64,000 nucleotides of DNA, taken from Serratia rhizosphaerae (GTDB lineage: Bacteria > Pseudomonadota > Gammaproteobacteria > Enterobacterales > Enterobacteriaceae). The DNA lies in NCBI RefSeq assembly GCF_009817885.1, contig NZ_CP041764.1:186001-250000 (forward strand), written 5' to 3'. Of the stretch, positions 59,301 through 64,000 are shown in pieces. Position 1 is the first letter of the stretch. Each line of letters begins with the position of its first letter. Below the pieces are notes generated by a model. The model was not told where the DNA came from. It worked only from the letters and a program-made list of their open reading frames with translations, and did no database searches. The translations under genes were made by a program, and so were the position numbers.

Positions 59301-60374
59301 GGCGATGACCGGCAGAGTGCTGATAAACGGCCCAATGGCGCGGCTGAACGCCTCGGGGCGATTCATCACTGTCAGTCCAATAGGGAAATCGCTGTCCTGG
59401 CCGCTAAAGGTCCGTAATACATGGGCGAACGTCGTAAACAACAGAGAATAGAGCGTCAGTCCCCGTTCGCCGCATGCCTGAGTCAAACGCGCGACAACCT
59501 CCGACGTCAATCCTGCCTGCACGGCAAAGGCACGATTCTCCACGCCAGAGAGATGGCGCTGTCGCAATGCCGGCGGTTCCGCCTGATTCAAACGGGCGGC
59601 CAACGATGCTCTGAACGTCTGAACATCATCTTGCCGCACCCGCCACTGTTGATATGCGGAGTAATCCAGGTACCCCGCTTCAGGCTGCGCCGATACAGAC
59701 GGTGTGGCGTACGCACTCAACAGTTGATGAGCAAAATGCTGGACGGAAGGGGCATCAGACAGCATATGATGGTGAACGCACGCTAAAACGGCCTCTTGCG
59801 TCTCAGCCCGCACCAGCAGCACAAAGCGCGCAAACTGCCCTTCCGGCATAGGGAAGGTTTGTTGTGCCAACGCCCGTTTCTTACTTTCCAGCTCGGACCA
59901 GGAAATCCTTTCTACTTCCAGTGCAAACTGCTCTGGCGCCAGAAAAACGCGCTTCATATTGCTATCAATCGACTGACGCAACAGGGGCTGATGCCGTAAA
60001 AAGTTTTGCAGCGCGTTCCGCAACCGCGTGATATCCACCTGCGGCAATCCAATGAACAAGGGTACCGTATAGGTGTACGGCAAGCCGTCGATGTCGCTTT
60101 GCAGATACATGCCTTGCTGAATTGAGTCCAGCGCAAGTGGCCAGCTACTTGGCGGCAGCCTCAGAAAAGACGTTTCCTTCGCGAGCTGTTCGCTGGTCAC
60201 GCCATTGTCCTGTAACAGCGTCAACAATTCGTCTTTGCGTGCCGCCACTTCAGCCTTCAGATCGGCATCAAAGCCGATATCCTTGTCGACAGAAAAACCC
60301 AACCGATCGTCCGCTTTAGCCCACAATAAAATGTTATTTTTTTTCAGGTTGTTCAATAAATCCGTCAACATCAT
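44328..60374 (-). CDS. alb5: Hybrid NRPS-PKS, althiomycin synthetase Alb5-like
   Basis: 5348 residues. TubC-type docking domain (1-55); C (HHMLSD ~202); A1 (~540-1040) with pocket D-V-W-H-F-S-L-I-D, a serine code; PCP (LGLDSI ~1073); E (HHLVLDS ~1265, EGHGRE ~1391). Cy with DLILLDVQS (~1705); A2 with D-L-Y-N-L-S and a GGATEGSIW loop, a cysteine code; PCP (LGIDSI ~2579); E (HHLIVDAVS ~2775, EGHGRQ ~2898). C (HHAILDGWS ~3212); A3 with D-I-L-Q-L-G-V-I-W, a glycine code; PCP (~4054). KS (TACSSS, Cys ~4282; VEAHGTGTPLGDP), AT (GHSLGE ~4718, HAFHS ~4820, malonyl type), ACP (GGDSL ~5035), TE (GSSFGG ~5165). No KR, DH or MT. Predicted units D-Ser, epimerised Cys-thiazoline, Gly, malonate, then release, which would give the pyrrolinone of althiomycin. 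Start: ATG overlapping the alb4 stop (TAATG), after GAAGGGG. Confidence 0.92.
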   Translation of the reverse strand: MMLTDLLNNLKKNNILLWAKADDRLGFSVDKDIGFDADLKAEVAARKDELLTLLQDNGVTSEQLAKETSFLRLPPSSWPLALDSIQQGMYLQSDIDGLPYTYTVPLFIGLPQVDITRLRNALQNFLRHQPLLRQSIDSNMKRVFLAPEQFALEVERISWSELESKKRALAQQTFPMPEGQFARFVLLVRAETQEAVLACVHHHMLSDAPSVQHFAHQLLSAYATPSVSAQPEAGYLDYSAYQQWRVRQDDVQTFRASLAARLNQAEPPALRQRHLSGVENRAFAVQAGLTSEVVARLTQACGERGLTLYSLLFTTFAHVLRTFSGQDSDFPIGLTVMNRPEAFSRAIGPFISTLPVIAALRADQSVLSNVKSIQHDILQLQEHPWVNIGHLAPEIDGGAVRINELVQLLFTFHNFENGDIAVPGVEYRLEPYPDLSEKFGMSLFAAQRDGQIDFTLTAAENRYEEDYVRNILEALVYALGQFDRLSWETPLEQIDLITPAQRRQVLSEWNDTRCDYSEDEHIAALLEAQVALTPDNIACADRHRQLTYRQLNLQANQLAAALSSRGVGHGACVALCLDRSVELLVGIWAILKLGAAYLPVDPAFPDDRLDYILQDSRADVIICHQAYRHRVAAPGRRLVVLDDESLRHELELLSDENMARQISPNDLAYVIYTSGTTGQPKGVMCTHRGLINRIQWMNKSYPLTAADRVLQKTPYIFDVSVWELIWASLYGANIVFADPDGHKDADYLIELIERETITVLHFVPSMLAAFTETLQGIQRDRNVSLPSLRYVFCSGEELKLTQVKGIKQCLPHIALHNLYGPTEASIDVLYFDCNDPDIDNVLIGRPIDNMKVLVLDKGQRLLPPGAVGELYLSGVGLAHGYLNKAALTAEKFIVNPYCTEWDERADDYACLYKTGDLVYQRNDGQIVYVGRNDFQVKIRGYRIELGEIAQRLEAFDLVRQAVALVYQQPHPRLVAYYTAQAPLPEATLQHFLAAALPEYMVPETFIWLKEWPITVNGKLDRRALPEPSLPVVQERVAPQSEREAQIAAIVAEIMGIDEAHFSCEANLYQLGLDSIMAIKLVSKLRQAMGVSIRVKDVFASKTVHALHLRLAQHQQQVMIEGKREQGVLVGELPLLPVQRWFFDCAFPYPSYWNQAFLLDVPALDVERLREALHALIQHHDALRLTFTSEDSSHWRQGYQPMTDAIELRCHHAERSEPEWQEALSAVLTEWQSDIDLVEGPLYRFGYVTGFDEGRARIFCACHHLVLDSVSWGILARDLANAYHGESLGDKGTSYRQWTEHFEQYCANHAEEASYWRDRMADYRPVALPAERGATMACSRLALSIKVTQALQTEGLRAFNAKVDECLLACADGMLAHWFNGELTHVTVEGHGREEIDAALDVHRCVGWFTSLYPCALSSSPDPAMRLQAAKAQLRGVPHQGVGFGAFARELGLPLPNVCFNYLGQLTSPDEKDWALVMSPVGETRHPDNGLPFGITLFSYIEQGRLQLEVVSGLSGEQNQQLLEAWAAAIDTLIACCERQGRTQYGLGDFINVADERDLQHLPLQGGVENGDCFAMTEIQKAYLVGRFENYEIGNVANHIYNEFVYPRLDDERLELAINRLIALCPVLRTVYDAESMTQRFISVSQAGHYALAVNDLRLDDEATVLACVRKRLSHQVYQVDRFPLFTFEISRLRDRDVLHISLDLILLDVQSRLALYQLLNALYRGNVLPPLATVNFKDYQEHLAHLKASRWYQRDCAYWQDKLADMPLRPNLPLKVPSATVEHPRFAEHTLYIDKQIWQDFKRQAQHYQVSYSSVLLSLYGYLIARYSGNSEFLITMTLFNRYAVCEDVNDIFGDFTSTNLFHFRDAGEDLFTTIETTHKRMWDDIQHALYSGLDVQRDLVKLHGLDRHSAVSPLVFTGVVGQQTGDWDKQAYLEDSEAREQRYWCAQTSQAWIDLQAIEVDGRFMSKWLYVEQLFDEETIAHLNRTYCRLISLLAQQSWETRVGCENYLPEAQREMMHRAHAVTQPLSEETLFSAFDLLAAQARHRETIAVYDGEAAIGMTYGQLKQDSDALAQQGMGSSAPLIAVLAEKSYAQVCACLAIMKAGKGYLPLHVEWPAGRIADILQQAGVEQLWLTRAQSARVDIRTLSEAGYQLLVIEDMLDEATALPQCFGLPHVSAADVAYVIFTSGSTGRPKGVTIDHRGAVNTLQAVNRRLSLTAEDALFALSELSFDLSVYDIFGALSVGAEIVLPAQESVKDPERWLPLLAEREVTVWNSVPQLAGLLADAVARQGCSLPRLRAFLMSGDWIPLNLPETLRTLWPHADCISLGGATEGSIWSVWYPIEAIDPAWRSIPYGTAMPHQTLYVLDPQGQMCPVGVTGELYLGGMGVALNYWRNPQLTAERFISHPRHGRLYKTGDLGRWHAAGYVEFLGRNDFQVKLRGHRIELGEIESRLLQCGGIHQAVALVMAQPAPMLVAYYVGEANADEKMLRSRLAEQLPEYMVPAHLIALDALPLTANGKLDRNALPLPAAEEQTTYCPPRDDRENQLCLLWGEILHVPADELSTQADLFQLGIDSIASIQMAGRLRRELQLDVTLKELLTYRTIASFYDTLLGRQTVGGIQTVQRETGALSCAVPLLPIQQWFLAHDMPHPQQWNQYGLLVAPGMTMARLQCLLPHLVAQHDAFNLRFEKDTQGEWRQCYQPQAALPPCHALDIRALSLPEDHPDFDAALLQRFADWQQAFDLQSGPLAVFAVLEGYADGKARVFVACHHLIVDAVSLQVIVDDLRRLSQEETLPEKASSYRQWVNHLRQRAQITSHEREEWLGQLPGSEVHALQALGGTATTRHALAWGEGPSCRLMQHLAMFGMQPQDMVAWAVGRVLHDLTGQTAFSLWFEGHGRQADERTLDISRTMGWFTSRYPVRFSYQCDAREHLLAVKNNLRRWSQRAENFGVLCGLPVVREDGISINYLGKMEAAGDWALDHHFVGLHRHASQEGTHLIDIVVLNVGDRLELRVESRLREHDAAWLTQRLIRELEDGLVSMNWPSWRWLTESDVDFVLPQPHLDRLQHAQAVDAVFMANSLQQGMLHHSLAFGDADRVYRVATRWDYHCAIEPETFKRAWQWVQQQFSCLRLRFDWRGEIVQVVDHEGRFPWRVHDISHLSPEEREHALHRLQESEQQASFDLQQSGLYRVCLVKLADDHFACLFCVHHAILDGWSSPLLVGALHDAYLTFSHGREPADRPDLFASVQRYIQRYRDRDTDFWRDYLRLVDTSPDLSGWCRPDAESSALAAIKSVSAAGICRCELSAEERRCALEAAQRQGMTLNALLQYAWHKVLALYSGAAVTVVGTVVAGRMLPLNGIENTLGMFLNTLPLKVEHQSDVPLIQQAHRLQQDINEANTRCLVDLAHLQPAGQRLFDSLFIYENYPQPDEDRHRELRHQFVGRNEQRDYPLVVSVEEEPDVLLIKLEYAAEYFDAAMMRQAMALLKDIVGHMAKDASAETVAIAPVYCEPEQPLWLPAPGNAATLSQVLAHYACSRADAPALSDGERSWSYAQLDVEVTQLANLIAGRLEKTLHAPIALRLHSKVLTVMALLAIGRLGAAYVPLDKDYPQERIDFILRDSQAIAVLTMSGDEGAEYGIPSIPLFGTAGEALWRKQATMPTFAPAAEKTAYILYTSGTTGKPKGVSVGHGALLATLRGFWQQYFQGREALKTYSMTNPVFDIFGLEYGLPLLSGGCVTLGTHHVTALDCRKFDFIQSTPSMLEIVLPVLQGDEECLLLVGGEKLEPHLAQKAQAVFTALVNVYGPTETCIWSTGKHYRRAATDRVLTIGHPLPGERCLVLDPAGRPLPVGAIGELYIGGSGVAEGYHNQPELTASRFVSLSFAEGIWYRSGDRARILPNREIAFLGRQDQQVKLHGHRIEKGEIEQVILQHDSILQVTVQICQVAGDGNVGQALVAYYVAQGEIDSGQLNEHVGRQLPGYMVPAYWIALSALPLNANGKLDVRALPSVDAGEASPAAQSEIATPLVKQLQVIWQELLGCEAVGVNTSFFELGGNSIMLTRLYGMLPDQVQQKIGLIDLFRLPTIARIAAHIEGRQHEAAPAPTTGPINVRDDIAIVGMAGRFPGAQTLAAFWQRLCDGEAFITHYSREALAASVDPELLDHPHYVRAQGMLDDIDRFDADFFGCTAQEARLMDPQQRIFLECAWHALEDANCDPQRFAGDIGVYAAIGNSNYERDVVLPNMPQSDLIDHYQLMIHNQSHFLATKTAYKLNLTGPAMTIQTACSSSLVAVHQACRALQAGDCQVALAGGISIGQLARGGYLYQPGMIFSPDGHCRPFDAQASGTIEGQGVGIVVLKPLAQALADGDAVYAVVKGSAVNNDGRDKMGFTAPSESRQQAVIAKALADADVTPADISYVEAHGTGTPLGDPIEIAGLKAAFAGQQAEHACAIGSVKSNLGHLDVAAGIAGLIKTALCLQHRTLVPTLHMQRENPALKLAEGPFYVNVETRDWESVTGLRTAGVSAFGIGGTNAHVILQQAPNTPTTAPRSAQRNILCVSAADDAALGRMSEALADHLATHPEHSMEAVGYALMAQRHRYACQRWVSEDSREAVVARLREKGETMARPAFDAQVAFMFPGQGAQFVGMTQALYDAEPQFRAEVDRCLALLEPMMGGEITREDVLANGESVHHTAVTQVALFVYEYALAQWYRFFGVKPTVMIGHSLGEYVAACIAGVFSLEDALKLMLKRGALLAHTAPGAMLAIKQSAEGVSEQAAALGVDIAVVNDSGSCVISGAASAIASLQASLIARGVSCHPVKVSHAFHSRLLEPVLAEFKTALQEIAFNEPQLPFISNLTGQWATAEQVCQPEYWVRHLRHTVQYDAGLRTLLDRRADDNWVLLEVGPRQILSTLASRHPALGNAVVVVSSPRNATDERQTAQMLWRSIGVLHMSGVEINQERFWRCTGQTSLRLPAYPFAPQRHWFGVMNSPAHSRPAPVPAEAAGHQGDMQQRVAMLFKEVLGCESVDPQRGFFELGGDSLSALQLIGRLQKMTGIRLELMAMEQPSVVQIAQSLEAHATAKPQGESGLVKLRDGEEEGVMPLVLIHPIGGDIYFYRELAQCLGSSRTIYAIRSPLLNGSGAFESIEQLAGEYLALLEPHLERGECCLAGSSFGGIIAFEMARQYQEEKHVSLPVVMIDSPGQGNLPAAMTDEQILDYLLSFGLVSLDIDWDAWKAMTQMADKIHYLSEITKGTAAETLFSSAFLPRYLSTWQRHNVMMQRYHPHALMSDVLFFSHREVIADFPENQSKFWHPWVLGRFEVQVIPGNHLTMNAGEGAAMMAEKMTSWLGHWTLA

Positions 60375-63300
60375 TACAGCGCCCCTTCTTCTCTGCCGTT
60401 GCCACAAGGTTGCCCAGCGACCCACGCCGCCATTTCCTGAATCGTATTGTTGTTGTAGAGGTCTTCCAGACGCATCTCGGTTCCCGTCGCGAGGTTGATC
60501 TTGCGTACCAGTCGCATAGCCAGAAGCGAATTCCCCCCTTGAGTGAAGAAGCTTTGGTCACAACCGATTCGCTCTTCACGCTTGTCCAGAAGCTCCGCCC
60601 AAAGTCGGCGCATCCGTATCTCATCATCGCTGCGCGGAGTCAGACATTCGCTGTGCTTGACGACTTTCGGCAAGCGTGATGTATCGACCTTACCGTTGTT
60701 AGACAAGGGGATTTCCGGGATCAAAGTAACGTGCTGCGGCAACATATAGTCCGGCAAACGACGCGCCAAATGCCGTCTGATCGCCTGGGTCATCGAGACA
60801 GTGAGCGCAGGAACATCAAAGGCCGGTTCATCCTCGGCCCGCGCATACCCTATCGCCATGCTGCACAACGTGTCCTCGGCCGGCGTGACGCCAAGAATGC
60901 AGCCGCCAATTCGCCTCTGGGCGGCGAGCGCACCAAATCGCTGCATCATCCAGCCGCTGGCCTGATAATGGCACGCGTTCTTAGCACCATGGACCTGCAA
61001 CAACACCTGAGACGACTGCAACACCCCGTACACGTCTGATGATTCGGCCAGCACGGAGGTCTCACCGAGGCAATAGTGTCGCCCTGACGCGCGAGCGACA
61101 TAGGTGCCCCCCTCGTGTTCCATCACGCTGAAATCGACGCTGACTTGCGGTGGTGAAGTGACGGCGCAAACGCCGAGGTGGATCCGACACGCTAATGCAC
61201 CCTCGTCAGGTGAAACGGCGTCAGCGGGCTTGACGTAATAAGCGACGCCCAAAGACTGGAGATGCTCAGTCAGCAAGGCCAACATGTGGCCGACTTCTAT
61301 CTGCGCCAAAGCGAATGCGCGCTCGGCATATAACGCGGTGATGGTTTCCCACCGAACCACCAAGTCCAGATAAGGCCCGGTGTGTTCTCCCGACGCTTCT
61401 GCCTGGTACAAATGCTGTTCCAGCGGATGGTAGTAGTAATAACCCGCGGCATATTCTCCCATCGCCGCCGGGAGCCCGAGATACACTTGCACCGCATAGA
61501 GGCTGCTGGCCGAAGGATAGCGATATTTTGGCAACGCGCGCTGCGGCGAACGGAAAGCGGCGCATACGGCCAACAGCCCGGCCAAAGACGCAGGCGGCAG
61601 CGCGCTTCCCTCTTTCGCCATCTGTTGCGTCAACCACCCCGGCAGCGCTTCGTACAGACTGCTGATGGTTTCGGCGGATAACGCCTCCGCGGTAAACTGG
61701 CGAGTGCTCTTGCGGGCACGGTAAACCGTTTCATCCAGCGGATAGGGTATCGCTCGCGAAGGTTGCAGATCTTGACGTAACGCCGGCAGAGAAAGCACGA
61801 ATGCGTCGCGGTTAGCAAAATAGAGCGGCACCGGCTGTTGCGCTTCGGGAACAACGTAAGCCATGAGGTCACCCTCGCTGAGCCGCACGATCGTCTGCCG
61901 GATCCCAGGTAATTGGCTCAAGTTATTCTCGATATCCTCCAGTTCCACGCGATAACCGTTAAGCTTGACCTGGGCATCTCTTCGGCCGAGGAACTCGATA
62001 TAGCCTTCCGCCGACCAGCGGCCCAGATCGCCAGTTTTGTACAGGCGTCCATAGGTTGGATGATAAATGAAGCGTTCTCGAGTCAGCGTTTCAGCCTGCC
62101 AATATCCCTGAGCAACGCCGAGCCCACCGATATGTATTTCTCCGGTTACGCCGAAAGGACAAGCACTCCCCCACTCATCCAGCACCCACATCTGTTGATT
62201 CGGCATGGCGACGCCATAAGGAATGCTTTTCCACCTCGCGTCTACCCGATCGATTTCATGCCAAATGGACCAGATGCTGCCCTCCGTCGCGCCCCCCAGG
62301 CTCACCATCTTGCCGTCTGGTGATTGGGTTTTCAGGCGATGAGGCAAATTGAGCGGCAACCAATCGCCGCTCAACAGGAACAGCCGTAACCGGGTTAGCG
62401 CCTGCGTCGCAGGTTCGACTTCGTCAACCAGCAGGCCAGCTAATTGCGGCACCGAGTTCCAGAGGGTCACGTCATGTAGGCGCAGCGCGGCCACCCAAGC
62501 TTGCGGCGCTTTGGTCTCACGCTGGGAAGGGATCACCACACCGCCCCCCACAGCCAACAAACCAAACAGATCGTAAACGGACAGATCAAAGCTCAGCTCG
62601 GACAGCGCCAGTATCCGGTCTTCCCGGCCGACCGACCAACGTTGGTTAACAGCCAGGATGGTATTGACCGCCCCCTGGTGATCGATCGCTACCCCTTTCG
62701 CTTTACCGGTAGAGCCAGAGGTAAAAATAATGTAGGCCAGATCGTCAGCCCTGACGATCGGCCAGGCAACCTCCGTCGACGCACGTTCCTGCGCCGGCGC
62801 CACTATCTCGTCGAACACTAAAATCGTGATATCCGAAGGCAACGCCGACAGCTCATGTGCCAGGTCATGACGTTGCTGAGCAGAGAGCAGCAAGATATCG
62901 CACCGGGCTTGCTGCAGAATGTCGCGTATGCGCTCCCATGGCCATTCGATGTGCAACGGCAAATAAGCGCCGCCGCTTCTCATTATCCCAAGGGTTGAGA
63001 CGGCCTGCGCATACCCTTTCTCCAGCAGAATAGCGGTAATACGTCCCTTTTCGCCCTTGGTATGCCGCAATAGCGCACGCCCCAGCGTGTTGCTGTCCTG
63101 TTCCAGCCTGGCGTAGGTAAAGTGGCGTTCGCCTTCGGTTTCGATCACCGCAATGCGCTCGGCCGTTTGCGGCGTTTCCAGACTGGAAAGGAACAACCCG
63201 TGCAGCGTTTGCTCCGACACCGTACTTTGCGTGGCATTCCAGCGCATGACCGCTTCCGCATGTTCCGCCGGCAGTTCAGGCTGCGGGAATGACATGGTTT

Positions 63301-64000
63301 CCCAATCGTGTTCTGCCACCCATCGAATCAGAGAACAATAGCCTTCGTGCATGGCCTTGATGGTTTTCTCATCAAACAATTGTTCGACATAATCCCACTC
63401 GGCAACGAACCCTTCATCGTTTTCGTAGGCTTTATGGTCGAGCCACACCTGAGACGTTTGGGAGATTGCGTATTGAACGCCGCGATATCCTTCATTAAGC
63501 GGCAATTCAAACATGCTCGCTTTATTGTTCATGCCAAGCACGCTGGTCAGCACCACCGGCGCGATAACCGTATTGGCGGGCAGATTCCGCCGCTGTTTCA
63601 ACAAACGCTGTACGTCAATGCCGTCAAATAAATTATTATCGACGTCATTAAGCAAGGTGCGGTGGATAGCCGATAGCTGCTCGCTCATCGCAACGCCATT
63701 TTGACGTTGGTAATTGAACAGGCTTAAAACGGTAAAATCGCCAATAATTTGCTCGACCTGAGAATGTAACGGCAAACGGTTGAACAGCGTTAAATTAAGG
63801 CAAAGGCTCTCTTGACCAGACCAATAACATAACGTTCTGCTGTAGAGCTCAAGGATCAGAGCGGTCGGACTAATATTGAAGCGCTGGCATTTGTCGACGA
63901 TCTTTTGCCAGCTCGACATAGGTATCGTCGCAGACAAACGCCGGAAGCTCGGCTTATCGATCCTGGCGGGATGCGCGGCCAGCGGCAATCCGGCCTCCAG
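60374..64000 (-). CDS. alb4: NRPS with thiazole-forming module, Alb4-like (partial, 3' part)
   Basis: Open from the window edge; about 1208 residues seen. It begins inside a heterocyclisation (Cy) domain (SWQKIVDKCQRFNISPTALI, VLTSVLGMNNKASMF). Next is an A domain with core FTSGSTGKAKG, FDLSVYDLFG and WNSVPQL, pocket D-L-Y-N-L-S, a cysteine code as in yersiniabactin-type Cy modules. Between core A8 (NGYRVELEDIENNL) and A10 (SNNGKVDTSRLP) is an embedded flavin-dependent oxidase domain of the thiazoline-to-thiazole type (RARKSTRQFTAEALSAETIS, YRYPSASSLYAVQVYLGLPA), about nt 61830-60860. A PCP (FFTQGGNSLLAMR) ends the protein. Upstream, outside the window, a Gly-loading module would be expected for althiomycin. 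Translational coupling to alb5. Confidence 0.9.
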   Translation of the reverse strand: MEAGLPLAAHPARIDKPSFRRLSATIPMSSWQKIVDKCQRFNISPTALILELYSRTLCYWSGQESLCLNLTLFNRLPLHSQVEQIIGDFTVLSLFNYQRQNGVAMSEQLSAIHRTLLNDVDNNLFDGIDVQRLLKQRRNLPANTVIAPVVLTSVLGMNNKASMFELPLNEGYRGVQYAISQTSQVWLDHKAYENDEGFVAEWDYVEQLFDEKTIKAMHEGYCSLIRWVAEHDWETMSFPQPELPAEHAEAVMRWNATQSTVSEQTLHGLFLSSLETPQTAERIAVIETEGERHFTYARLEQDSNTLGRALLRHTKGEKGRITAILLEKGYAQAVSTLGIMRSGGAYLPLHIEWPWERIRDILQQARCDILLLSAQQRHDLAHELSALPSDITILVFDEIVAPAQERASTEVAWPIVRADDLAYIIFTSGSTGKAKGVAIDHQGAVNTILAVNQRWSVGREDRILALSELSFDLSVYDLFGLLAVGGGVVIPSQRETKAPQAWVAALRLHDVTLWNSVPQLAGLLVDEVEPATQALTRLRLFLLSGDWLPLNLPHRLKTQSPDGKMVSLGGATEGSIWSIWHEIDRVDARWKSIPYGVAMPNQQMWVLDEWGSACPFGVTGEIHIGGLGVAQGYWQAETLTRERFIYHPTYGRLYKTGDLGRWSAEGYIEFLGRRDAQVKLNGYRVELEDIENNLSQLPGIRQTIVRLSEGDLMAYVVPEAQQPVPLYFANRDAFVLSLPALRQDLQPSRAIPYPLDETVYRARKSTRQFTAEALSAETISSLYEALPGWLTQQMAKEGSALPPASLAGLLAVCAAFRSPQRALPKYRYPSASSLYAVQVYLGLPAAMGEYAAGYYYYHPLEQHLYQAEASGEHTGPYLDLVVRWETITALYAERAFALAQIEVGHMLALLTEHLQSLGVAYYVKPADAVSPDEGALACRIHLGVCAVTSPPQVSVDFSVMEHEGGTYVARASGRHYCLGETSVLAESSDVYGVLQSSQVLLQVHGAKNACHYQASGWMMQRFGALAAQRRIGGCILGVTPAEDTLCSMAIGYARAEDEPAFDVPALTVSMTQAIRRHLARRLPDYMLPQHVTLIPEIPLSNNGKVDTSRLPKVVKHSECLTPRSDDEIRMRRLWAELLDKREERIGCDQSFFTQGGNSLLAMRLVRKINLATGTEMRLEDLYNNNTIQEMAAWVAGQPCGNGREEGAL

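Noticed and set aside
44328..60374. Yersiniabactin or pyochelin synthetase
   Set aside because: Cy-Cys modules are shared, but there is no salicylate loading, no methyltransferase domain and no reductase, and Ser and Gly modules plus a terminal malonyl unit fit althiomycin instead.

Overview
The window looks like a Serratia chromosome, most likely the Serratia marcescens group. It has GC-rich enterobacterial coding sequence, a mosaic contractile-tail prophage, a giant invasin-type surface protein, and, on the right, megasynthase genes whose domain order and adenylation-pocket residues match althiomycin assembly as described from S. marcescens Db10. No tRNA or rRNA gene was seen. The species call is an inference from the althiomycin genes.

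Left part (about 1-27 kb): a family-2 glycosyltransferase and a tiny membrane protein precede a long minus-strand block of phage morphogenesis genes. Read in the direction of transcription (27 kb towards 1.2 kb), it holds a decayed phage glycosyltransferase, the C-terminal half of a lambda-type portal, a capsid protease with a nested scaffold start, decoration protein, major capsid protein, gpFI-like protein, head-tail joining and tail-completion proteins, a tube-like protein, and P2-type U, V, W, J, I and fibre genes. Then come a lysis segment (GH19 endolysin, small membrane protein, two small lipoproteins), sheath, a second tube protein, gpE with a programmed frameshift, tape measure, two copies of gpX, gpD and a collagen-like fibre. 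Terminase, portal N-terminus, integrase, replication genes and repressor are absent, so this is a defective head-plus-tail remnant. Plus-strand accessory genes (morons) interrupt it: a membrane protein with an OB-fold periplasmic protein between duplicated gpX/gpD segments, a superinfection-immunity protein, a Rha-type regulator behind two C4-like structured leaders, a pair of tiny membrane proteins, a Ca-loop protein, and a one-domain Ig protein.

Middle part (27-43 kb): a small Cys-rich protein, an IS3-family element with a nonsense mutation inserted in a fragment of another IS3-family element, then three large-to-small proteins of bacterial Ig (Big_1) domains. Two of these, of 102 and 1206 residues, carry no signal peptide. 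The third is a 2510-residue inverse autotransporter of the intimin/invasin family with signal peptide, LysM, beta-barrel and about 19 Ig domains. Twelve of those domains are encoded by exactly six tandem 597-bp units that look almost identical.

Right part (43.4-64 kb, minus strand, one operon): the 3' part of an NRPS gene (Cy-A(Ox)-PCP, alb4-like, running off the window), a complete 5348-residue NRPS-PKS (alb5-like) and a type II thioesterase (alb6-like). The line reads Cys-thiazole, D-Ser, Cys-thiazoline (epimerised), Gly, malonate, then release, which is the althiomycin backbone.

Recurrent non-coding elements tie the accessory DNA together: four exact copies and one near copy of TCCAAAATTAAAC, three of them heading terminator-ended 130-180 nt stretches that may be small RNAs, and a 23-nt identical block on both sides of the IS and Ig-protein region.
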